In this document: one piece after another, positions 57,721 to 64,000 of the stretch
How positions within the stretch are numbered: position 1 is the stretch's first letter
Layout of the letters: each line of letters begins with the position of its first letter
DNA from: Streptomyces spiroverticillatus
GTDB lineage: Bacteria; Actinomycetota; Actinomycetes; Streptomycetales; Streptomycetaceae
Direction: 5' to 3'
DNA: 64,000 nucleotides
Assembly: GCA_014650415.1 (NCBI GenBank)
Contig: BMUX01000018.1
Coordinates: 124,001 to 188,000 of the forward strand
The notes under the pieces: generated by a model
Seen by the model: the letters and a program-made list of their open reading frames with translations, nothing else
Database searches by the model: none
Told to the model about the DNA's origin: nothing
Made by a program: the position numbers and the translations under genes

Positions 57721-59331
57721 CTACGCCTCCCGGCGCAGCACCCGCTCGACCTTCTCCCGTACGTCGTCCGTCGCCAGACCCCGGATCGTCAGCGTCGTAC
57801 GGCGGCGCAGCACGTCGTCGGCCGTCTCCGCCCACTCGTGGTCGCGCGCGTACACGACCTGCGCCCAGATCTCCGGGGCGTCCGGGTGGATCCGCTCGGC
57901 CAGCGCCGGGTCGTCGGCGGCCAGGCGCGCGATGTCGAAGGACAGCGACCCGTAGTGCGTGGCCAGGTGCCGGGCCGTCTCCGGCGACATCCGCGGACCG
58001 GGCGTCCCGCCGTCCACCAGCAGCCGGTGCGCGACCGCGTTCGGGTTCGAGATGCCCGGCAGTGGCAGCTTCTTCGGCAGCTCCGAGATCGGTTCCATGT
58101 CCTCGCCCAGCGGGTGGCCGGGCAGCGCCGCCAGCTTGTTCATCACCGTACGGCCGATGTGGCGGAAGGTGGTCCACTTGCCGCCGGCCACCGACAGCAT
58201 GCCGCCGCGGCCCTCGGTGACGACCGTCTCGCGCTTGGCCTTCGAGGTGTCGCCGGGGCCACCGGGCAGCACCCGCAGGCCCGCGAAGGAGTACGTGATC
58301 AGGTCCCGCGACAGCTGCTGGTCGCGGATGGAGAACGCGGCCTCGTCGAGGATCTGCGTGACGTCCTTGTCGTTGACCGCCACGTCCGCCGGGTCGCCCT
58401 CGTACTCCTCGTCGGTGGTGCCCAGCAGGAGCTGGTCCTCCCACGGCAGCGCGAAGGTGATCCGGTACTTGTCGATCGGGGTGGCGAGGGCCGCGTTCCA
58501 CGGCGAGGTGCGCTTGAGCACCAGGTGCGCACCCTTCGAAAGGCGAATGGAGGGGGCCGCGTTGGGGTCCTCCAGCTTGCGCAGGTGGTCCACCCACGGG
58601 CCGGTCGCGTTCAGCACCAGGCGTGCGTCGACACCGAACTCGGTGCCGTCCATGCGGTCCTTCAGCTCCGCACCCGTCACCCGGCCGTGCGTGAAGCGCA
58701 GCCCCGTGACCTCGGCGTGGTTGAGGACGGTCGCCCCCGACTCGACGGCGGCGCGCACCGTCATGAGCGCCATCCGGGAGTCGTTCATCTGGTCGTCGCC
58801 GTAGACCGCGACGGCCTTCAGGTTGTCCGTGCGCAGCTCCGGCACGTCCTTGGCCGCACGCGACGGCGAGATCACATGGCCGACGCCGTCGCCGAACGCG
58901 GACAGCGCCGAGTAGGCGAAGACGCCCGCGCCCAGCTTGGCCGCACCGTGCGGGCCGCCCTTGTAGACGGGGAGGTAGAAGGTCAGCGGGTTCGACAGGT
59001 GCGGGGCCACGTCGCGCGAGACCGCACGCCGCTCGAAGTGGTTCTCCGCGACCAGCTTCACCGCACCGGTCTGGAGGTAGCGCAGACCGCCGTGCAGCAG
59101 CTTGGAGGAGGCCGAGGAGGTGGCGCCGGCGAAGTCACCGGCGTCCACCAGCGCCACCCGCAGCCCGGACTGCGCGGCGTGCCAGGCGGTGGAGATGCCC
59201 AGGATGCCGCCGCCGATCACCAGGAGGTCGTACGTCGCCTTGGAAAGCCGCTCCCGGGTCTCGGCACGGCTCGCGGTGGAACCGTCGTCCGGTCGCGCCC
59301 CGTGGGTCGGGCCGCTGTGCAGGGTGGTCAT
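57721..59331 (-). CDS. glpD: Glycerol-3-phosphate dehydrogenase (FAD)
   Basis: The 536-residue protein has the FAD loop DLLVIGGGILGISTAWHAAQSG, the GlpD motifs ATSSASSKLLHGGLRYLQTG, GPWVDHLRK, RLSKGAHLVLKR and the C-terminal helical domain (RVLPGGPGDTSKAKRE through HLATHYGS). It oxidises sn-glycerol-3-phosphate to dihydroxyacetone phosphate at the membrane, passing electrons to quinone. It is the third gene of the glpF-glpK-glpD (gylCAB) operon, 103 nt after glpK. Confidence 0.95.
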   Translation of the reverse strand: MTTLHSGPTHGARPDDGSTASRAETRERLSKATYDLLVIGGGILGISTAWHAAQSGLRVALVDAGDFAGATSSASSKLLHGGLRYLQTGAVKLVAENHFERRAVSRDVAPHLSNPLTFYLPVYKGGPHGAAKLGAGVFAYSALSAFGDGVGHVISPSRAAKDVPELRTDNLKAVAVYGDDQMNDSRMALMTVRAAVESGATVLNHAEVTGLRFTHGRVTGAELKDRMDGTEFGVDARLVLNATGPWVDHLRKLEDPNAAPSIRLSKGAHLVLKRTSPWNAALATPIDKYRITFALPWEDQLLLGTTDEEYEGDPADVAVNDKDVTQILDEAAFSIRDQQLSRDLITYSFAGLRVLPGGPGDTSKAKRETVVTEGRGGMLSVAGGKWTTFRHIGRTVMNKLAALPGHPLGEDMEPISELPKKLPLPGISNPNAVAHRLLVDGGTPGPRMSPETARHLATHYGSLSFDIARLAADDPALAERIHPDAPEIWAQVVYARDHEWAETADDVLRRRTTLTIRGLATDDVREKVERVLRREA

Positions 59332-59434
59332 GTCACTTAGCTCCTCTTCGAAAACTCAGCTTCAGATCTTGTTCCGCGGACCGCGGCGGATCCCTGTCGA
59401 TCCGCCGCGCTCACGCCCGACCTGCGCCGATGAG

Positions 59435-60964
59435 TCAGTTCTCGTCTTCTTCGAGCCAGCCCATGGTCCGCTCGACGGCCTTGAGCCAGTTCTTGTACTC
59501 GCGGTCCCGGGTGGCCGCGTCCATCCGCGGCGTCCACTCGGCGGCCCGGCGCCAATTGGCGCGCAGCTCGTCGGTGGAGGACCAGAAGCCGACCGCGAGA
59601 CCGGCCGCGTAAGCCGCGCCCAGACACGTCGTCTCGGCGACCATCGGACGGACGACGGGCGCGTCCAGGAAGTCCGACAGGGTCTGCATCAGCAGGTTGT
59701 TGGAGGTCATGCCGCCGTCGACCTTCAGCGCGGTCAGCTCGACGCCCGAGTCCTTGGTCATGGCGTCGGTGATCTCACGGGTCTGCCACGCGGTCGCCTC
59801 AAGGACGGCGCGCGCGATGTGCGCCTTGGTGACGTACCGGGTCAGACCGGCGATCACACCGCGGGCGTCGGAGCGCCAGTACGGGGCGAACAGACCGGAG
59901 AACGCGGGCACGAAGTACGCGCCGCCGTTGTCGTCGACGCTGGAGGCCAGCGTCTCGATCTCCGCAGCGGTCTTGATCATGCCCATCTGGTCGCGCATCC
60001 ACTGCACCAGCGAACCGGTGACGGCGATGGAACCTTCCAGCGCGTAGACCGGCTTCTGGTCGCCGATCTGGTACCCGACGGTGGTGAGCAGTCCGTTGTA
60101 CGAGTTGACGGGCTCCTCGCCGGTGTTCATCAGCATGAACGTGCCCGTGCCGTACGTGGACTTGGCCTCGCCCTCGGAGAAGCAGGTCTGGCCGAACAGG
60201 GCCGCCTGCTGGTCGCCCAGCGCCGAGGCCACCGGCACACCCGCGAGGACACCGGACGCGGCCTCGCCGTACACCTCGGCGGAGGAACGGATCTCCGGGA
60301 GGACGGCGGCCGGGATGTCCATGGAGTGCAGGATCTTCTCGTCCCACGCCATCTTGTGCAGGTTCATCAGGAGGGTGCGCGAGGCGTTGGTGACGTCGGT
60401 GACGTGCACACCGCCGTTGACGCCGCCGGTGAGGTTCCAGATGACCCAGGAGTCCATGGTGCCGAAGAGGATGTCCCCGGCCTCGGCCTTCTCGCGCAGG
60501 CCCTCGACGTTGTCGAGCAGCCAGCGGATCTTGGGGCCTGCGAAGTAGGAGGCCAGCGGCAGGCCGGTCTCGCGGCGGAAGCGGTCCTGGCCGACGTTGC
60601 GGCCGAGCTCCTTGCAGAGGGCGTCGGTGCGGGTGTCCTGCCAGACGATGGCGTTGTGGACCGGCTCACCGGTGTTCTTGTCCCACAGCAGGGTGGTCTC
60701 GCGCTGGTTGGTGATGCCGATCGCCTTGACGTCGGCCGCGGACACGCCGGCCTTCACGATCGCCCCGGCGACGACCTCCTGGACGTTCTCCCAGATCTCG
60801 CTCGCGTCGTGCTCCACCCAGCCCGGCTTGGGGAAGATCTGCTCGTGCTCCTTCTGGTCGACCGCGACGATGCGGCCGTCCTTGTCGAAGACGATGCAGC
60901 GGCTGGACGTGGTGCCCTGGTCGATCGCGGCGATGAAGGGGCCTGCGGTGTGTGCGTCGGTCAC
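59435..60964 (-). CDS. glpK: Glycerol kinase
   Basis: The 509-residue FGGY-family kinase starts VTDAHTAGPFIAAIDQGTTSSRCIVFDKDG and continues with the glycerol-kinase features FPKPGWVEHDASEIW, NQRETTLLWDK, PFVVxx-like ALFGQTCF, KSTYGTGTFMLMNTGEEPV and the ATP-binding LKVDGGMTSNNLLMQ. It phosphorylates glycerol to glycerol-3-phosphate. The GTG start at 60964 has GAGGAGC before it. A 59-nt gap separates it from glpF. Confidence 0.95.
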   Translation of the reverse strand: MTDAHTAGPFIAAIDQGTTSSRCIVFDKDGRIVAVDQKEHEQIFPKPGWVEHDASEIWENVQEVVAGAIVKAGVSAADVKAIGITNQRETTLLWDKNTGEPVHNAIVWQDTRTDALCKELGRNVGQDRFRRETGLPLASYFAGPKIRWLLDNVEGLREKAEAGDILFGTMDSWVIWNLTGGVNGGVHVTDVTNASRTLLMNLHKMAWDEKILHSMDIPAAVLPEIRSSAEVYGEAASGVLAGVPVASALGDQQAALFGQTCFSEGEAKSTYGTGTFMLMNTGEEPVNSYNGLLTTVGYQIGDQKPVYALEGSIAVTGSLVQWMRDQMGMIKTAAEIETLASSVDDNGGAYFVPAFSGLFAPYWRSDARGVIAGLTRYVTKAHIARAVLEATAWQTREITDAMTKDSGVELTALKVDGGMTSNNLLMQTLSDFLDAPVVRPMVAETTCLGAAYAAGLAVGFWSSTDELRANWRRAAEWTPRMDAATRDREYKNWLKAVERTMGWLEEDEN

Positions 60965-61023
60965 GGTGTGCTCCTCGAAGTCTTGTGTCGTACGGTTCGC
61001 AGCTTGGCGGGTCGCTCGCGGGA

Positions 61024-61797
61024 TCAGGCGAAGGCGAGCTGGTAGATGCCGCCCGCGATCGCGCCGCCGAGCAGCGGGCCGACCACCGGAATCCATGCGT
61101 AGCCCCAGTCGGAGCCGCCCTTGTTCGGCAGCGGGAGCAGCGCGTGCACGATGCGCGGACCCAGGTCGCGGACCGGGTTGATGGCGTACCCGGTGGGACC
61201 GCCCAGCGAGAGGCCGATGCCGACGACCACGAACGCGGTGATCATCGCGCCCAGCACGCCCGGACCCTTGGGGCTGTCGGGGGACACGCCCGGGATCGTC
61301 GACTGGGTGAGGATCGCGAGCACCAGCACGACGGTCGCGATGACCTCGGTCGCCAGGTTCTGCACGCTGTTGCGGATCTCGGGGGAGGTGAAGAACACGC
61401 CGTGCACCTGGCCCGGGTTCGCGCTCTTCAGTTCGACCGCTTCCGCGGAGGTGAGGTGGTCGCGGAACTGTCCCGCGTACGTCGCCCAGACCAGCAGCGC
61501 GCCGATCATCGCGCCGAGCAGCTGACCGGCGAAGTAGACCGGCAGGTCGCCCCAGGGGGTCGCGCCCTTGATGGCGAGGCCGACCGTGACGGCCGGGTTC
61601 AGGTGTGCTCCGGAGAGACCGGCGGAGATGTACGCGCCGGTCAGCACCGCGAAGCCCCACCCGAAGGTGATGGCGACCCAGCCGGCGTTGAACGCCTTCG
61701 AGCGCTTGAGCGTGACGGCCGCGCAGACGCCGCCGCCCAGCAGGATGAGCACGGCGGTACCGATGGTCTCGCCGGTGAAGATGTCGAGGCTGGACAC
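61024..61797 (-). CDS. glpF: Glycerol facilitator (aquaglyceroporin)
   Basis: The 257-residue MIP-family channel has six membrane helices and both selectivity loops: LSGAHLNPAVTVG and GYAINPVRDLGPRI. The Asp-Arg after the second NPV marks a glycerol facilitator rather than a strict aquaporin. It is the first gene of the gyl operon and starts at GTG 61797. A GylR-type operator lies 94 nt upstream. Confidence 0.94.
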   Translation of the reverse strand: MSSLDIFTGETIGTAVLILLGGGVCAAVTLKRSKAFNAGWVAITFGWGFAVLTGAYISAGLSGAHLNPAVTVGLAIKGATPWGDLPVYFAGQLLGAMIGALLVWATYAGQFRDHLTSAEAVELKSANPGQVHGVFFTSPEIRNSVQNLATEVIATVVLVLAILTQSTIPGVSPDSPKGPGVLGAMITAFVVVGIGLSLGGPTGYAINPVRDLGPRIVHALLPLPNKGGSDWGYAWIPVVGPLLGGAIAGGIYQLAFA

Positions 61798-61890
61798 CCG
61801 CGACTCCTTTGTCCTTCGTCCAGGTTCAGGCCCTCGTTGAGGACCCAGTCGGTGCCTGGCTTGCCCCCACCCTAACTCGTATGCCGTTAG

Positions 61891-61910
61891 GTGTTCGACA
61901 ATGCCGACCG
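61891..61910. promoter_or_regulatory. GylR operator candidate in front of the glp operon
   Basis: GTGTTCGACAATGCCGACCG matches the sequence before gylR at 62849 over TGTTCG[A/T]CAATGCCGA[A/C]C, with GTTCG/CGACC arms around ACAATGC. Substrate-responsive repression of this operon by GylR is established for S. coelicolor. Confidence 0.75.
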
Positions 61911-62032
61911 ATGAACGGCAGTTTTCACCTCTGTTACCGGCCAGTCAAGGGTTCTGTGAGGTCCGTCCCACACGGGTACGGCTCAGGCCCCCGCGGCGGT
62001 ACGGGGCCGGGGCGGCCCCGTACACCCCGGGC

Positions 62033-62797
62033 TCAGAAGCGCCCGGCGCCCAGGTCCCGCGACACCGCACGCGCGCAGTCCCGCACCGCCGCCACCAGCT
62101 CCGGCTTCAACTCGCCCCCGGGGCAGACCCGTTCGACCGCACCGGTGATGCCCACCGCACCCACCGGCATCCGCCGCCGGTCGTGGATGGGGGCCGCGAT
62201 CGACGCCACGCCCTCCCAGGTCTCCTCCACGTCACCGGCCCAGCCGCGCGCCCGCGTGAGATCCAGCACCGCCTCGAAGTCCTGTGCCGAGGTCAGGGTG
62301 TGCGAGGTGAACGCCTCACGCTCGTGGTCCGCGGCCTCGGTGTGCGCCACCGGGTCGTACGCGGACAGCACCTTGCCCAGCGCCGTGCTGTGCAGCGGCT
62401 GCATCGCCCCCACCTCCAGCACCTGACGGCTGTCGTCGGGGCGGAAGACGTGGTGCACGATCAGCACACCCTGCTGGTGCAGCACCCCCAGATAGACGCT
62501 CTCCCCGCTGGAGCGCGCCAGATCGTCCGTCCACACCAGGGCGCGCGCCCGCAGCTCGTGCACGTCCAGATAGCTGTTGCCCAGGCGCAGCAGCTCCGCC
62601 CCCAGCTGGTAGCGGCCCGACGCCGGGTCCTGCTCCACGAAGCCCTCGTGCTGGAGCGTGCGCAGAATGCCGTGCGCGGTGCCCTTGGCGAGCCCCAGAG
62701 CCGCCGCCACCTCCGTCAGACCCAGCCGCCGCTCACCGCCGGCCAGAAGGCGCAGCATCGCCGCCGCCCGTTCCAGCGACTGGATATTGCGAGCCAT
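62033..62797 (-). CDS. gylR: IclR-family glycerol operon regulator GylR
   Basis: The 254-residue protein has an IclR winged helix (MARNIQSLERAAAMLRLLAGGERRLGLTEVAAALGLAKGTAHGILRTLQHEGFV) and an IclR ligand domain (RPDDSRQVLEVGAMQPLHSTALGKVLSAY, with VGAVGITGAVERV near the end). GylR represses the glycerol operon and its own gene; glycerol-3-phosphate is the proposed inducer. It is 235 nt upstream of glpF and on the same strand, as in S. coelicolor. Confidence 0.94.
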   Translation of the reverse strand: MARNIQSLERAAAMLRLLAGGERRLGLTEVAAALGLAKGTAHGILRTLQHEGFVEQDPASGRYQLGAELLRLGNSYLDVHELRARALVWTDDLARSSGESVYLGVLHQQGVLIVHHVFRPDDSRQVLEVGAMQPLHSTALGKVLSAYDPVAHTEAADHEREAFTSHTLTSAQDFEAVLDLTRARGWAGDVEETWEGVASIAAPIHDRRRMPVGAVGITGAVERVCPGGELKPELVAAVRDCARAVSRDLGAGRF

Positions 62798-62848
62798 CGC
62801 CCGATCACCTCCACTGGGATTCGGCAGTCCCACAGTCGATACGTGCCG

Positions 62849-62868
62849 ATGTTCGTCAATGCCGAACA
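62849..62868. promoter_or_regulatory. GylR operator candidate in front of gylR
   Basis: ATGTTCGTCAATGCCGAACA contains the perfect inverted repeat GTTCG-7-CGAAC and lies 51 nt before the gylR start. It is nearly identical to the site before glpF, in keeping with GylR autoregulation. Confidence 0.78.
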
Positions 62869-63058
62869 GTATCGGCCGTTGCCGACCCCTGTCACCGGGA
62901 CCGAAGTCCCGCCCGCCCCACCCGAACTCCACCCGCACACTGTCCGCCGGTCGGGACACCTGCACATCGCCCGGACCGTCCCCGCTACCCTGACCCGGTG
63001 CGCCCGCCGCCTGGGCAGGCGCAAAGCCGACAGCCGTCGCAACCCTGGGAGCTCAACC

Positions 63059-64000
63059 ATGGCCTCGTTGCCGAACCCGACGCTTGACGCCCGCGCCCGC
63101 GCAGCAGCCCTCCGCGAGGCACTCGCCACCCGGGTGGTGGTCGCCGACGGAGCGATGGGCACCATGCTCCAGGCACAGGACCCCACCCTCGAGGACTTCC
63201 AGGACCTCGAAGGCTGCAACGAGATCCTCAACCTCACGCGCCCGGACATCGTCCGCAACGTGCACAAGGAGTACTTCGCCGTCGGCGTCGACTGCGTCGA
63301 GACCAACACCTTCGGCGCCAACCACTCCGCCGCCAACGAGTACGAGATCGCCGACCGCATCCACGAACTCTCCGAGTCCGGCGCCCGCATCGCCCGCGAG
63401 GTCGCCGACGAGTTCACCGCCGAGGACGGCCGCCAGCGCTGGGTCCTCGGCTCCATCGGCCCCGGCACCAAGCTGCCCTCCCTCGGCCACACCACGTACG
63501 ACATCCTGCGCGACGGCTACCAGCAGAACGCCGAAGGACTCCTCGCCGGCGGCGCCGACGCCCTCATCGTCGAAACCACCCAGGACCTCCTGCAGACCAA
63601 GTCCTCCCTGGTCGGCGCCCGCCGCGCCATGGACGCCCTGGGCTTCCAGGTCCCCCTGATCTGCTCGCTCGCCTTCGAGACCACCGGCGTCATGCTGCTC
63701 GGCTCCGAGATCGGCGCGGCCCTGACCGCCCTGGAGCCCCTCGGCATCGACCTCATCGGCCTCAACTGCTCCACCGGGCCCGACGAGATGAGCGAGCACC
63801 TGCGCTATCTCGCCCGCCACTCGCGCACCCCCCTGATGTGCATGCCGAACGCCGGCCTGCCCGTACTGACGAAGAACGGCGCCCACTTCCCCCTCGGCCC
63901 CGAGGGCCTGGCCGACGCCCAGGAAGCCTTCGTCAACGACTACGGCCTCTCCCTCATCGGCGGCTGCTGCGGCACGACCCCGGCCCACCTGCGCGAGGTC
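63059..64000 (+). CDS. metH: Cobalamin-dependent methionine synthase, N-terminal part (partial)
   Basis: The frame is open from ATG 63059 to the window end, covering 314 codons of a family usually about 1170-1260 residues long. The homocysteine-binding domain is complete up to the zinc ligands: DGAMGTMLQAQD, LNLTRPDIV, VETNTFGAN, LIGLNCSTGPDEM with one Cys ligand, and the double Cys in LIGGCCGTTPAH. MetH transfers the methyl of 5-methyltetrahydrofolate to homocysteine using cobalamin. GGGAG precedes the start. The leader has a small CGCCT/AGGCG hairpin, but I could not assign it to a riboswitch class. Confidence 0.95.
   Translation, partial: MASLPNPTLDARARAAALREALATRVVVADGAMGTMLQAQDPTLEDFQDLEGCNEILNLTRPDIVRNVHKEYFAVGVDCVETNTFGANHSAANEYEIADRIHELSESGARIAREVADEFTAEDGRQRWVLGSIGPGTKLPSLGHTTYDILRDGYQQNAEGLLAGGADALIVETTQDLLQTKSSLVGARRAMDALGFQVPLICSLAFETTGVMLLGSEIGAALTALEPLGIDLIGLNCSTGPDEMSEHLRYLARHSRTPLMCMPNAGLPVLTKNGAHFPLGPEGLADAQEAFVNDYGLSLIGGCCGTTPAHLREV

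Noticed and set aside
62990..63058. SAH, SAM or cobalamin riboswitch in front of metH
   Set aside because: The leader is under 80 nt and lacks the conserved cores I know for these classes. Only a short CGCCT/AGGCG hairpin is visible.

Overview
The window is a stretch of high-GC actinobacterial chromosome, almost certainly from a Streptomyces. The evidence is third-position GC bias throughout, frequent GTG starts, two chaplin genes, mycothiol enzymes, a SoxR with an N-terminus like the Streptomyces proteins, and gylR-glpF-glpK-glpD followed divergently by metH. As I recall the S. coelicolor map, the gene order follows the metH/gyl/mshC/chpC-chpH/soxR segment read in reverse. Most of the window is therefore conserved core with a few strain-variable inserts.

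Layout, left to right. 1-2.3 kb: the end of an acyl-CoA dehydrogenase, a small membrane protein, a TetR regulator facing a MaoC hydratase (each with the same upstream motif), and soxR. 2.4-6.1 kb: a PhyH-type oxygenase, an RNA ligase, a BKACE-type enzyme and a zinc-ribbon protein. 6.4-9.3 kb: a penicillin-acylase gene broken by about 355 bp of foreign DNA that looks like the tail of an IS605/TnpB element. 9.3-12 kb: an MHS-type transporter and a NamZ-like muramidase. 12.2-18.4 kb: a catabolic cluster of SDR, acyl-CoA ligase, TetR, SatP-type transporter, acyl-CoA dehydrogenase and APH-like kinase. Its content resembles the levulinate/4-hydroxyacid (Lva, ACAD10/11) route, and one operator-like motif lies before both of its divergent transcription units.

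18.6-31 kb: a coupled Nudix-DUF202-DUF202 operon, an SDR with a TetR, a DMT transporter, a flavin dehydrogenase, an ASCH protein, a TPR-like protein, two APC permeases, a molybdopterin oxidoreductase/cytochrome b pair, gntK and a GntR regulator. 32-34.5 kb: mycothiol-dependent formaldehyde dehydrogenase with a metallo-beta-lactamase hydrolase, a PhnA-like protein and tRNA-Leu(GAG). 34.7-38.4 kb: an M20 peptidase, the chaplins chpH and chpC, and two small conserved proteins. 38.4-41.8 kb: a RecD2-like protein whose ATPase motifs are degenerate, coupled to an aldo/keto reductase. Three DnaA boxes lie just upstream.

42-48.6 kb: an F420 (LLM) oxidoreductase, a ferritin-like protein, CorA, and the conserved phosphatase / DUF3090 / kinase-like / mshC run for mycothiol synthesis. 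48.8-55.5 kb: what looks like an accessory insert holding a secreted GH31 glycosidase, a Q/G/Y-rich protein, an intracellular subtilase and a Tat-exported beta-propeller protein. The Q-rich protein and the subtilase share a C-terminal module of about 65 residues that I do not recognise; this is the best candidate for an undescribed system here. 55.6-64 kb: a PAC2 protein, a FadR-type regulator, the glycerol operon glpF-glpK-glpD with its regulator gylR and two matching operator sequences, and the 5' part of metH.
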